From Glaciihabitans sp. dw_435 (lineage in GTDB: Bacteria > Actinomycetota > Actinomycetes > Actinomycetales > Microbacteriaceae), in contig NZ_JAAVUZ010000001.1 of NCBI RefSeq assembly GCF_018449675.1, forward strand, positions 530,335 through 594,334: a DNA stretch of 64,000 bases, read 5' to 3'. A model generated the notes under the pieces. That model did not search any database. It saw nothing but the letters and a program-made list of their open reading frames with translations, and was not told the origin of the DNA. Numbering within the stretch: position 1 is the first letter of the stretch; each line of letters starts with the position of its first letter. The position numbers were made by a program, and so were the translations under genes. This document shows, piece after piece, positions 17,653 through 26,562 of this stretch.

Positions 17653-18426
17653 CTAGAGAATCCGTGAGCGGGGGACCCGCGGTGTCCCGGGGGTGTGGGT
17701 GGAATCCTTGATCCGGTGACGCCAGCGCAGGATGGGCAGTTGCGCGGGCCAGTGCAACGACAGGGTATGGATGGCACGGGACATCCGCCGTCCGAATGAT
17801 CCAGCATCGACAAATGGGCGTCCGGAAATGCCCACGACGAGCGATCGGTCGAAAATGACGTCGGACGACGGATCGAGCCGAAAGCTCAGGTCGATGTCAT
17901 CGTGAATCTCGGTGTCGTCCCGGGGCACGGAGTCGCTGACCGCACGCCAGACCGTCGCGCGAACCGCATAGTTGGAACCGAACAGGGCGGTGTGAGCCAG
18001 GGCGGAGTGCATCCAGAAGAAGTAGGCCTTCATGTAGAAGATCTGGGCGAGCAGCGCGCGCGCCCCGGAGAGGTCGTAAAACCTGCCCGGTCCGGTGATC
18101 GCGACCGCTCCGGGACGTTCGGTGAGGGCGTCTTCGACGTGCTCGAGCCAGTCGGCAGGGAGCCGGCTGTCGGCATCGCAGCGCGCGATGATGTCCCCGT
18201 ATGCCTGGTCGAATCCCGCGGCAGAGGCTGCGGTAATGCCGGGGCGTCGCTCCGTCCAGACGCAGGCTCCCCACTTGGTGGCGACTGCCACACTGGCATC
18301 GGTGCTGCCGTTGTCGACCACGATGATCTCGTCGGCTGGGCGGGTCTGCCGCGCCAGGGAGGCCAGGCAGCGCTCCAGCATGTCGGCGTCGTTGAGGGTC
18401 GGAATGATTACCGAGATGCGGGTCAT
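17653..18426 (-). CDS. Family 2 glycosyltransferase
   Basis: A 257-residue GT-A enzyme. It opens with ISVIIPTLNDADMLERCL, has the nucleotide-sugar loop IIVVDNGSTDAS and the metal-binding D-x-D as RCDADSRLP. A later hydrophobic stretch (ALLAQIFYMKAYFFWMHSAL) is probably membrane-associated. The sugar donor and acceptor are unknown; surface polysaccharide or glycolipid synthesis is likely for the family. Its ATG overlaps the ligD stop codon by 4 nt (ATGA), so it is translated together with ligD. Confidence 0.88.
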   Translation of the reverse strand: MTRISVIIPTLNDADMLERCLASLARQTRPADEIIVVDNGSTDASVAVATKWGACVWTERRPGITAASAAGFDQAYGDIIARCDADSRLPADWLEHVEDALTERPGAVAITGPGRFYDLSGARALLAQIFYMKAYFFWMHSALAHTALFGSNYAVRATVWRAVSDSVPRDDTEIHDDIDLSFRLDPSSDVIFDRSLVVGISGRPFVDAGSFGRRMSRAIHTLSLHWPAQLPILRWRHRIKDSTHTPGTPRVPRSRIL

Positions 18427-20921
18427 GACTCTTCCCGCACGACGTCGTCCGGAGCCTTGTCGGGGCGCCAACCCCGCCAGCTCGGTTGGCGGAGCCGGTC
18501 GGTAGCCGTCCACTCGGCGAACTCGACCTCGCCAACGAGGGACGGTCGGATCCACCGGGCGTCGCTGGCGTCGGCCGCGGGCACATCCACCATGGGGCTT
18601 GTCTTGCGCTCCAGCGAAGCGAATTTGCGCTGCAGGTCGTCGAGCTCGCGGTCGCTGAAGCCCGTGCCGACGCGGCCGACATAGCGGAGACCATCGGTAT
18701 CGGGGATCCCCAACAGCAGGGAACCGACACCGCCCGCACGGCGTCCCTTTCCGGGACGCCACCCGGCCACCACGACTTCCTGTGTGCGGTGGTGCTTGAC
18801 CTTGAGCCATGCAGCCGAGCGTTTTCCCGGCAGGTAGTGGCTGTCGCGCCGTTTCGCCATCACGCCCTCGAGGCCCAGCTGCTTGCTGCTGGCAATCGCA
18901 GCGTCGAGGTCACCGTCGAAGGCGGGCGGCACCTGGATCGCGCCTCGCGACGTAACAATGCGATTGAGGACGTCCCTGCGCGTGTCGTAGTCCTGCGACG
19001 TCAGGCTTTTCGCTCCGCCCGATGTACCGGTCGCGGTCGCCGCGAGCACGTCGAAAACGAAATAGTGCACGGGAGTTTCCTCCTCCGCACGCTCAACATC
19101 CGCCTTTTTCGTCAGCTTCATTCGGGTCTGCAGCCGGCCAAAGTCGGGCCGTCCCCGTCGGTCGAGGGCAACGATTTCTCCGTCAAGAACTGCGTCACCG
19201 TCCACCGTCTCGGCGAGCGCGGCGAGCTCGGGATAGCTCGCGGTCATGTCAATGCCGTTGCGGCTCACCAGCTGCACGTGGCCGTTTTCGACGGTCGCGA
19301 TGGCGCGGATGCCATCCCACTTCATCTCGAACGACCAGCCCTCATCGGGATCGTGGTCATCCTCGCCGCGGGCGGTGACATCGTCGGCGGTGCCAAGCGT
19401 GGCCAGCATGGGGGAGAGCTGCTTGGCGCGGCGGGGTGCGGAGCCGACCGTCTTCCGGCGTGAGACCGGCGCAGCAGATTCGGCGGCCGGGGCATCCGCC
19501 TCCTTCTCCGATGGAGTCCCCGGTGTTTGCTCCTTCATGAGGTGGATCAGCCAGTTGTTGTTGTCACGCCCGGTGTGGATCAGCGCGTAGCGGTGGGAGC
19601 CCTGTTTTTCGCCGTGAAGGGTGGCGATGACTTCCTTGCCGTCGCGCCACTTCTCGAGCTCGTAGGTGCCGGCGTCCCAGATCGTGACCTCACCCGCGCC
19701 ATATTCTCCAGCGGGAATGGAACCCTCGAAGGAGCCGTACTCGAGGGGGTGGTCCTCGGTCTGAACGGCCAGGTGATTCGTTGCGACATCGGTCGGGACG
19801 CCCTTGGGCAGCGCCCAGCTCACCAGCACTCCCTCGTGTTCGAGGCGGAAGTCCCAGTGGAGTCGGCGGGCATGGTGTTCCTGGATGACGAACGTCTGGC
19901 CGTCGGAGTGCGGGGCAGCCTCGGCTGGGACGGGCTCGGGTGTCTTGGAGCCGTCCCGCATGCTGCGGTACTTCTCCAGCCGGTCGAATCCCGCCATACG
20001 CTCGGCGGTCGGTTCGAGCGTGGCGAGGGAGGCGGCCTGGAGGTCGGCGAGCGGATCGCCCCGGCGTTCTACCCGACGGAGCACTTCGGTGTAGTCCAGC
20101 TGCGCGAGGGAGGGCGAGGCCAGCTCCCGCCACGTGCGGGGAGCGGCAACCGTGGGGTGCGCGCGACCGCGAAGTGAGTAGGGCGCGATGGTTGTCTTGT
20201 TCTCGTTGTTTTGGCTCCAGTCGACGAGCACACGTCCGGACCGCAGGTCCTTCTTCATGTCGCTGACGACGAGGTCGGGGTGGTCTGCTTCCAGCGCGCG
20301 CGCAAGCTCGTGGGCGACGAGCGAGACCTGCTCGCTCGTCTGCTTGCCATCGAGAGCGACGTAGAGGTGGATGCCCTTGCTGCCGCTGGTGACAGGCAGA
20401 GGATCGAGGTCCATGTCCTGCAGGATGGCGCGGGCGTATCGCGCTACCTCGGCGCACTCGGCAAGGCCGGTCCCCGGGCCCGGGTCGAGGTCGAGCACGA
20501 GCCGGTCCGGGTTCTTTTGCACGCCGGTGCGACCGAACTGCCATTGCGGAACGTGGAGTTCGAGGGCCGCGATCTGGGCCAGCCAGGTGAGGGTGGCGAG
20601 GTTATTGACGAGCGGGTACTCGTTGACGTGGTCCTTGTGCTGAATGGATCGGCGCTGAACCCAGTCGGGGGTGGAGTCATCCAGATTCTTTTGAAAGAAC
20701 ATCTGGCCCGGGGCATCCACTGTTCCCACACCATGGACCCACCGCTTGCGCGTCGCCGGCCGGTTGCGCACGTGGGGAATCATGACATCGGCGACCACCG
20801 AGTAGTACGCGAGCACATCACCCTTGGTGGTGCCGGTCTCGGGGTACAACACCTTGTCGAGGTTTGTCAGCTTGATCCGGTGACCACCGACCGACACGAC
20901 CTGGTCCTGTGAAGTTGCCAT
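18423..20921 (-). CDS. ligD: Multifunctional non-homologous end-joining DNA ligase LigD
   Basis: An 832-residue protein with the domain order polymerase/primase, 3'-phosphoesterase, ATP-dependent ligase, as in mycobacteria. The polymerase domain has VLDLDPGPG (catalytic Asp pair near residue 142) and KGIHLYVALDG. The phosphoesterase domain has LHWDFRLEHEG and the PAGEYGAGEV segment. The ligase domain has the nucleotidyl-lysine motif EMKWDGIR (Lys534) and later AWLKVKHHR. It repairs double-strand breaks with Ku by gap filling, end trimming and sealing. ATG 20921 is chosen because the conserved polymerase domain starts shortly after it. It is divergent from ku, 90 bp apart. Confidence 0.95.
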   Translation of the reverse strand: MATSQDQVVSVGGHRIKLTNLDKVLYPETGTTKGDVLAYYSVVADVMIPHVRNRPATRKRWVHGVGTVDAPGQMFFQKNLDDSTPDWVQRRSIQHKDHVNEYPLVNNLATLTWLAQIAALELHVPQWQFGRTGVQKNPDRLVLDLDPGPGTGLAECAEVARYARAILQDMDLDPLPVTSGSKGIHLYVALDGKQTSEQVSLVAHELARALEADHPDLVVSDMKKDLRSGRVLVDWSQNNENKTTIAPYSLRGRAHPTVAAPRTWRELASPSLAQLDYTEVLRRVERRGDPLADLQAASLATLEPTAERMAGFDRLEKYRSMRDGSKTPEPVPAEAAPHSDGQTFVIQEHHARRLHWDFRLEHEGVLVSWALPKGVPTDVATNHLAVQTEDHPLEYGSFEGSIPAGEYGAGEVTIWDAGTYELEKWRDGKEVIATLHGEKQGSHRYALIHTGRDNNNWLIHLMKEQTPGTPSEKEADAPAAESAAPVSRRKTVGSAPRRAKQLSPMLATLGTADDVTARGEDDHDPDEGWSFEMKWDGIRAIATVENGHVQLVSRNGIDMTASYPELAALAETVDGDAVLDGEIVALDRRGRPDFGRLQTRMKLTKKADVERAEEETPVHYFVFDVLAATATGTSGGAKSLTSQDYDTRRDVLNRIVTSRGAIQVPPAFDGDLDAAIASSKQLGLEGVMAKRRDSHYLPGKRSAAWLKVKHHRTQEVVVAGWRPGKGRRAGGVGSLLLGIPDTDGLRYVGRVGTGFSDRELDDLQRKFASLERKTSPMVDVPAADASDARWIRPSLVGEVEFAEWTATDRLRQPSWRGWRPDKAPDDVVREES

Positions 20922-21011
20922 GCCCCCATTGTCGTTCGGGGAGAAAACTCGCAGCATACCCTTGCCAGACGCGCTCTTCCGTGCAGTGATCGGGCCGACG
21001 AAGATGGACGC

Positions 21012-21959
21012 ATGCGATCTATTTGGAAGGGCGCGATCACCTTTGGTCTCGTCAATGTGCCCGTTAAGGTCTACAGCGCGACCGAGGATCACGACGTCAG
21101 CCTCCATCAGGTGCACGACAAGGACGGTGGCAGGATCCGCTATCAGCGTCGGTGTGAAATCTGTGGACAGATCGTCGACTACGAGCACATCGACAAGGCG
21201 TTCGACGACGGCGACCGTACGGTGATCCTGACCCAGGAGGACCTGAGCTCGCTGCCCGAGGAGAAGAGTCGCGAGATCGACGTTGTCGAGTTCGTTCCCA
21301 GCGACCAGCTCGACCCGATCATGTTCGACCGCAGCTACTTTCTCGAGCCTGATTCGTCGTCATCCAAGGCCTACGTGTTGCTGAAGCGCACTCTGGAGGA
21401 GACCGACCGGACGGCGATCGTGCATTTTGCCCTCCGGCAGAAGACACGGCTCGGCGCGCTGCGTGTTCACGGCGAGGTGCTGATGCTGCAGTCGCTGCTG
21501 TGGGACGACGAGGTGCGGGAAGCGAAGTTCCCGGCGCTCGACGAAAAGGTGCGCATCTCGGCGCAGGAACTAAAGATGAGCGAGTCGCTCGTGAAGTCGT
21601 TCGAATCGGACTTCTCCCCGGAGAAGTTCAGCGACGACTACCAGGACCAGTTGCGCGAACTCATCGAGGCGAAGCTCGCCAAGGGCGATGCCGTCAGCAC
21701 CGACGAGACATTCGGTGAGGAGTCCGATGAGGATTCCGGTGGCGAGGTTCTCGATCTCATGGAGGCCCTGCGGCGGAGCATCGACAAAAACCGCGGGGCG
21801 AAGAAGCCGGCCGCAAAATCGACGGCTAAGAAGCCGGCCGCGAAGTCGGCGGGAAAGGCCTCTGCCAAGGCGCCGGCCACGTCGGCGAGAAAATCATCTG
21901 CGTCCGATGACGACTCCGGCACGAAGGCCGCTCCAGCCAAGAAGGCGAGCGCGCGCTGA
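21012..21959 (+). CDS. ku: Non-homologous end-joining protein Ku
   Basis: A 315-residue bacterial Ku. It starts with the diagnostic MRSIWKGAITFGLVNVPVKV and includes RYQRRCEICG and RLGALRVHGEVLMLQSLLW. Ku forms a homodimeric ring that loads on DNA ends and recruits LigD, encoded divergently next door. The last 55 or so residues are a Lys/Ala/Pro-rich tail with repeats such as KKPAAKSTAKKPAAKSAGK, resembling histone H1 and the extended C-termini of actinobacterial Ku proteins that add DNA affinity. The tail is visible; its role here is inferred. Confidence 0.95.
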   Translation: MRSIWKGAITFGLVNVPVKVYSATEDHDVSLHQVHDKDGGRIRYQRRCEICGQIVDYEHIDKAFDDGDRTVILTQEDLSSLPEEKSREIDVVEFVPSDQLDPIMFDRSYFLEPDSSSSKAYVLLKRTLEETDRTAIVHFALRQKTRLGALRVHGEVLMLQSLLWDDEVREAKFPALDEKVRISAQELKMSESLVKSFESDFSPEKFSDDYQDQLRELIEAKLAKGDAVSTDETFGEESDEDSGGEVLDLMEALRRSIDKNRGAKKPAAKSTAKKPAAKSAGKASAKAPATSARKSSASDDDSGTKAAPAKKASAR

Positions 21960-22008
21960 CGCCATGTCGACGCCTGTGTGTTCCGCAGGGATGACCCGAG
22001 CGCTGTGC

Positions 22009-23061
22009 CTACCCGTTGCGTTCGGCGTCGCGCGTCGCTTCGGCGCGAGCCTGATCCGCATGTTCGCGGAGTTGACGCCCGCGCGTCTGGTCCCGGGTTT
22101 GCTGCCGCGCGAGCGCCAGGTTGCGCGTCGTGTCGCGGATCGGCAACTGAATGGTCTCTTCCGCGATGATCCCCGCCTCGAGCTGCCGGGCACGCACGAT
22201 CTCGGCGTCGACCTCTGACCCAAATACGAGAACGAAGTTCGTGAGGTAGAGCCGCAGCAACAACACGACGGCTCCTCCGAGCCATCCGTAAATTTCGTTG
22301 TACCTGCCGACGTTGAGAACGTAGATCGCGAAACCCGTCGTCGCGATGGCCCACACGATGATGGCGAACAGGGCACCCCACGACACCCAGCGAAAACGCG
22401 TGTGCCGCACATTGGGGGAGAAGTAGTACAGGGCGGCGACGGCGAACACGGCGAGGACGAGCAGCGCGGGCCACTTGAGGATGTTCCAGGCGGAAACGAC
22501 TCCGTGACTCCATCCGAGAGTCTCCGCCACGGCATCGGCCACGGTGGGGGTACCGAGAAGGATTCCGAAGACGAGCAGGAAATCGACCATGATCGCGGCG
22601 GCGAGGATCGTCATAAGGCCGCGGAACTTCCAGATGCGGCGGCCCTCGAGAATCTCGTAGGCGTTGTTGGTGGCGCGTCCGAACGCGGTGACGTAGCTGG
22701 AGGTGGTCCACAGCGTGAGGAGCAGTCCGATCGTCAGGGCGATGCCCGGGTTCGGAATGCTGAGGAGCTGTTCGATCGGGTCGCGGAGGGCGTTGCCGAT
22801 GTTGTTGGGCGCGACCTCGTCGACGATGGAGATGATCGCGCTTTCGGCGTCTTCCTTGTTGTCGAGCAGGGCGAACAGCGAGACGACGGTGAGTGACCCG
22901 GGGAACAGCGCGAGCGCCGAGAAGTACGAGAGAGCGGCGGCGGAGTCGATTCCGCGGTGGCGGAGGAATCCGTGCCACGAGCGGACGGCGGCGTAGCGCC
23001 AGGCTTCCGGGCTGATGTTGCGGGCAGTCGGGATCGGCGTGCCGTCGAGATTCGCGGAGAT
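22009..23061 (-). CDS. YihY/BrkB family membrane protein, start codon unclear
   Basis: A membrane protein of about 350 residues. It has the family opening WHGFLRHRGIDSAAALSYFSA, about six transmembrane helices, and a charged C-terminal tail. The frame has no ATG, GTG or TTG between the internal Met codon at 22614 and well inside the upstream gene, yet conserved sequence clearly extends to about 23000. The coordinate given is an ATC codon at 23061, just after the TAG stop of the upstream gene; it is only a placeholder. A non-canonical start, a coupled start or a sequence error are all possible. It follows the DUF6328 gene directly. Confidence 0.7.
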   Translation of the reverse strand: MSANLDGTPIPTARNISPEAWRYAAVRSWHGFLRHRGIDSAAALSYFSALALFPGSLTVVSLFALLDNKEDAESAIISIVDEVAPNNIGNALRDPIEQLLSIPNPGIALTIGLLLTLWTTSSYVTAFGRATNNAYEILEGRRIWKFRGLMTILAAAIMVDFLLVFGILLGTPTVADAVAETLGWSHGVVSAWNILKWPALLVLAVFAVAALYYFSPNVRHTRFRWVSWGALFAIIVWAIATTGFAIYVLNVGRYNEIYGWLGGAVVLLLRLYLTNFVLVFGSEVDAEIVRARQLEAGIIAEETIQLPIRDTTRNLALARQQTRDQTRGRQLREHADQARAEATRDAERNG

Positions 23062-23066
23062 GGGAT

Positions 23067-23594
23067 CTACCGTCCGTTCGTGGTGGTGGTGCGTCCCGCT
23101 CCATAGGGCAGCACTACCCAGAGTAGAGCGGCCACGACGAGAGCCGTGCCTCCAGCCACGATCCCGGCCGTGCGACCGACGACAACGTCGAAGATCAGAA
23201 GGGATGTCCCGGACAACAGCAGCCCGATTCCGGCGAGCGTCGCCCGCAGGAGTGCGTCGGTAACCCCAACGATCTGGGCCTTCGCGCGCCTGCGAAACAG
23301 CACCCGGTGAAGGCTGACGGGGGCAAGCCCGAGGCCGGTGGAGAGTGCAGCCAGCACCACAAGGACGAGGTAGACATCGAGCTGGAAGGAGTCCAGCTCC
23401 GTGAAGCGCTGTTGAAAGGGGAGCGTGAGCAGGAATCCCGTGAGGATTTGCGTGCCCGTCTGAGCTACCCGCAGCTCCTGCAGCATCTCGTTCCAGTTGC
23501 GATCCAGGCGTTCGGTCTCCGATTCGTCGCGTCCGTCGCCGGGGAGGGCGTCTGCGTCGGGATCAGACGCCGGGGCTGGTTGTCGAGTCATCAT
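23067..23594 (-). CDS. DUF6328 family membrane protein
   Basis: A 175-residue protein with a charged N-terminus and about four transmembrane helices. The LQELRVAQTGTQILTGFLLT block followed by PFQQRF, and the PVSLHRVLFRRR loop, match my recollection of DUF6328, a family common in actinobacteria. Function unknown. Two adjacent ATG codons (23594, 23591) could start it. The gene overlaps the end of the Ada/AlkA gene by 32 bp and runs directly into the BrkB frame, so the three look cotranscribed. Confidence 0.78.
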   Translation of the reverse strand: MMTRQPAPASDPDADALPGDGRDESETERLDRNWNEMLQELRVAQTGTQILTGFLLTLPFQQRFTELDSFQLDVYLVLVVLAALSTGLGLAPVSLHRVLFRRRAKAQIVGVTDALLRATLAGIGLLLSGTSLLIFDVVVGRTAGIVAGGTALVVAALLWVVLPYGAGRTTTTNGR

Positions 23595-25071
23595 CCGATG
23601 GTATCCACGACCGTGCCCGCCACAAATGCAGGCCCGCATAGCTGCGCCAGGGTGCCCATCGTGCGCCGTAGGCCGCAAGAGATCGTGTTGTCGACGGCAG
23701 CCCGCGACGGCCCGCACTCTGCAGGATGACGAGGTCCGATGTCAGGAGTGTGTCGGGGTTGCCCAGTACCCGCATCGCGAGATACCCCGCGGTCCAGGGC
23801 CCGACACCGGGCAGTGCCGTCAGCCGGGCGGCGAATTCATCGACCGGCGTCGCCACGTGCAGATCCAGGTCTCCGGAGGCAAGGGCCGAGGCCACTCCGA
23901 GGATCGAGGCGACACGCGTCGCCGGTCCCCGCAGGAACTCGCTCCCGTGTTCGGAGATCTGCGCGGCGGTGGGAAACAGCCCATCGGTACCCAGCTCCGC
24001 CGTGAGCCGTCCGAGCACTGTCCGGGCCGCCGCGACCGAGATCTGTTGTCCGATGAGAGTGCGGAACAGTGCCTCCTCCGAATCGAGGACGCCCGGGAGC
24101 CGAATGCCGGGGACAGCGCGCACCAAGGGAGCGATGGCGAGGTCGGAGGAGAGCGCGCCGTCGATGGCGACGGAGTCCGCGTCGAGATCGAACAGTCGGC
24201 GCACGCGCGCGACTAGGGTCGCCACGTCGCTGATGGAATCCAGCCGCGCGGTGCACGCGACTCCGGTTGTGCCATCCAGCCGGATACTGACGTGTGCAAT
24301 GCCGTGGGGCATCCGCACGGACCGCTCGAAAGCGCCGTCGACCGCCGACTCAAGACCGGGCACGGCATGGTCGGCGAAGAACTGCATGAGGCCCGGTCCG
24401 TCGAACGGGGCGCGGGCGGGAAGGCGAAGTGTCAGGCTCGTTGGACGCGTCGACGCGTCGCCGTGGGGGTGTGGGGAGCTGGTAGTGACCCGGGCGGGCG
24501 CGTGCCCGCGTGCCCGCAGCTGGGTTGGTGTCATTTCGTAGACGGCGGCGATCGTGTCGTTGAACTGCCGGATGCTCGAGAAACCCGCGGCGAACGCGAC
24601 ATCCGCGATCCCCAGCGTCGTGCTCACCAACAGGGTTCGCGCCGACTGTGCCCGGTGGGCGCGCGCGAGCGACAACGGACCCGCTCCGAGCTCGGCGACG
24701 AGAACGCGGGTGAGGTGCCGCGGGGTGTAGCCGAGGCGGGCGGCCAGACCCGGGACGCCATCGCGTTCGACGACACCGTCGATGATCAGCCGCATCGCGC
24801 GGGATGCGAGGTCATCACGAATGTTCCAGTCGGGCGACCCCGGTACCGCGTCGGGCTGGCACCGTTTGCAGGCGCGAAGCCCGGCCTCGTGTGCTGCCGC
24901 GGCGGTGCGATAGAAGCTAACGTTGCGGGCGTGAGGGGTCATCGCGGGGCAACTCGGGCGGCAGTAAATGCCGGTGGAGTGGACACCCGTGATGAATTGC
25001 CCGTCGAAGCGTGAATCACGCGAGGACATCGCGCGATATCGCTCGGCGAAAAGGGCGTCGGGTGCGGGCAT
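23563..25071 (-). CDS. alkA: Ada-type regulator fused to AlkA-type 3-methyladenine DNA glycosylase
   Basis: A 502-residue fusion. The N-terminal Ada domain has the zinc site Cys37, Cys41, Cys68, Cys71 (YCRPSCP and ACKRCQP), one residue offset from E. coli Ada, where the first Cys accepts a methyl group from DNA phosphotriesters. An AraC-type helix-turn-helix follows (GIADVAFAAGFSSIRQFN). The rest is AlkA: an AlkA N-terminal domain and the helix-hairpin-helix LPGVGPWTAGYLAMR with the catalytic Asp in TLLTSDLVI. It should sense alkylation and excise alkylated bases. The DNA repair context (ligD, ku nearby) fits. Confidence 0.93.
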   Translation of the reverse strand: MPAPDALFAERYRAMSSRDSRFDGQFITGVHSTGIYCRPSCPAMTPHARNVSFYRTAAAAHEAGLRACKRCQPDAVPGSPDWNIRDDLASRAMRLIIDGVVERDGVPGLAARLGYTPRHLTRVLVAELGAGPLSLARAHRAQSARTLLVSTTLGIADVAFAAGFSSIRQFNDTIAAVYEMTPTQLRARGHAPARVTTSSPHPHGDASTRPTSLTLRLPARAPFDGPGLMQFFADHAVPGLESAVDGAFERSVRMPHGIAHVSIRLDGTTGVACTARLDSISDVATLVARVRRLFDLDADSVAIDGALSSDLAIAPLVRAVPGIRLPGVLDSEEALFRTLIGQQISVAAARTVLGRLTAELGTDGLFPTAAQISEHGSEFLRGPATRVASILGVASALASGDLDLHVATPVDEFAARLTALPGVGPWTAGYLAMRVLGNPDTLLTSDLVILQSAGRRGLPSTTRSLAAYGARWAPWRSYAGLHLWRARSWIPSDDDSTTSPGV

Positions 25072-25145
25072 GGGTTAAGAGTCGCACGCACCTCCGATAC
25101 CGGCTAGCGGATTTCGGACATGGGATTTGCTCGCGCGCACCGTCC

Positions 25146-25151
25146 TACACT
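25146..25151 (+). promoter_or_regulatory. -10 box TACACT, leaderless start of the FAD-linked oxidase
   Basis: TACACT, 7-nt spacer, GTG 25159 on the plus strand; no ribosome binding site is present. Confidence 0.55.
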
Positions 25152-25158
25152 GGCAAGC

Positions 25159-26511
25159 GTGACCGATGTTGTAGCACTCCTCCGCGCCGCGCTCGGCGAT
25201 GCCGTATCCACCATTCCCGCGGAGCTGGATGCCGCCCGCGCGGACCGCTCCGGCCAGCGCTCGTCTGCCGCGCCGGTGGTGATCGTGACCGCCCGCAACA
25301 CCGAGGACGTGCAAGCGACAACGCGGATCGCCAGTGAGCACCGCATTCCCGTGGTTACCCGCGGTGCCGGCACCGGGCTGGCAGGCGGCGCCATCGCCGG
25401 CGGCGGAGAAATCGTGTTGTCCACGCTGGCCATGAACGCGATCCTCGAGATCAACCTCGACGACGAACTCGCGGTGGTGCAACCCGGAATCATCAACGAC
25501 GACCTTAACCGGGCGCTCGCCGAGAAGGGCCTGTGGTTCGCGCCCGATCCCGCGAGCAAGGCGATTTCGACCGTGGGCGGCAACATCGCCACGAATGCCG
25601 GCGGTCTGCTGTGCGCCAAGTACGGGGTGACGCGTGAAGCCGTGCTCGGTCTCAAGATCGTGCTCGCCGACGGTCGTCTGCTCAGCCTCGGCCACCGCAC
25701 CGTCAAGGGAGTCACCGGCCTCGACCTCACCGCGCTCGTCATCGGGTCCGAGGGAACCCTCGGCGTTATCGTCGAGGCGACGCTGAAACTGCGCTCCATT
25801 CCCCTCGGACCCGTCGCCACCATCGGCGCCTATTTCACCTCCGTCGAGCAGGCGGCGCGTGCATCCTCGGTGATCACCGCGTCCCGCCTCAAGCCCGCCG
25901 CGATGGAACTGCTGGACGCCACCGCGCTCGAGGGCATCGGCGAATACCTGGGGCTTGAGCTCGGCGGTCGTGGCTCATACCTCCTCGTACAGATGGACGG
26001 GCCATCCGCCGGCATCGAAGCCGACGCGGCCGTCGCGATCATCCGCTCCCTTGGCGGCGACGCCGAGCTGTCGACGGATCCCGAGGAGGGCGAGCGGCTC
26101 TTCGCTATCCGCCGCTCGTTCCACCCGGCGATGGCAGCCAGGGGAACGGTGCTCATCGAGGACGTCGCGGTGCCACGCAGTCAGCTGCCGGCGATGTTCG
26201 AGGCAATCGCCGACATCGAGGTGCGGTTCGGGATCCAGATTCCCACCGTCGCCCACGCCGGTGACGGCAATCTGCACCCCAACTTTGTGTTCGAAGGGGC
26301 GGATGTCCCGGACAACGTGTGGGCGGCAGCGGACGAGCTTTTCCTCGCCTGCCTGCGACTCGGCGGCACCCTGACCGGAGAACACGGCGTCGGCATCCTC
26401 AAGAAACGGTGGCTCGGCGACGAGCTCGGAACGGACCAGCTTGAGCTGCAAAAGCAGATCAAACTGGTGTTTGACCCCCAGGGAATCCTCAACCCGGGCA
26501 AGGTGTTCTGA
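25159..26511 (+). CDS. FAD-linked oxidase, glycolate oxidase GlcD / D-lactate dehydrogenase type
   Basis: A 450-residue VAO/PCMH-fold flavoprotein. The FAD-binding half has TRGAGTGLAGGAIAGGGEIV and the STVGGNIATNAGGLLCAKYG block. The C-terminal domain has TVAHAGDGNLHPN and the end motif GTLTGEHGVGILKK with the active-site His. These are the GlcD and bacterial D-lactate dehydrogenase signatures, so oxidation of glycolate, D-lactate or another 2-hydroxyacid is likely. glcE and glcF partners are absent. GTG 25159 is chosen because it lies 7 nt after a -10 box and the fold starts there. Confidence 0.88.
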   Translation: MTDVVALLRAALGDAVSTIPAELDAARADRSGQRSSAAPVVIVTARNTEDVQATTRIASEHRIPVVTRGAGTGLAGGAIAGGGEIVLSTLAMNAILEINLDDELAVVQPGIINDDLNRALAEKGLWFAPDPASKAISTVGGNIATNAGGLLCAKYGVTREAVLGLKIVLADGRLLSLGHRTVKGVTGLDLTALVIGSEGTLGVIVEATLKLRSIPLGPVATIGAYFTSVEQAARASSVITASRLKPAAMELLDATALEGIGEYLGLELGGRGSYLLVQMDGPSAGIEADAAVAIIRSLGGDAELSTDPEEGERLFAIRRSFHPAMAARGTVLIEDVAVPRSQLPAMFEAIADIEVRFGIQIPTVAHAGDGNLHPNFVFEGADVPDNVWAAADELFLACLRLGGTLTGEHGVGILKKRWLGDELGTDQLELQKQIKLVFDPQGILNPGKVF

Positions 26512-26527
26512 CCCACGCCGATTGTGG

Positions 26528-26546
26528 GAATACGACTGGGGTATTC
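26528..26546. promoter_or_regulatory. Inverted repeat GAATAC-N7-GTATTC, candidate operator
   Basis: Perfect 6-bp arms at 26528-26533 and 26541-26546, 17 bp before the start of the divergent oxidoreductase gene. The position suits a repressor or activator site; no regulator gene is adjacent. Confidence 0.35.
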
Positions 26547-26562
26547 GCTGTTTTCTGTTGTG

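Noticed and set aside
21638..23104. ATG 23104 as the start of the BrkB gene
   Set aside because: It opens a different frame, rich in Arg and Pro, with no BrkB motif; it could only serve with a frameshift.
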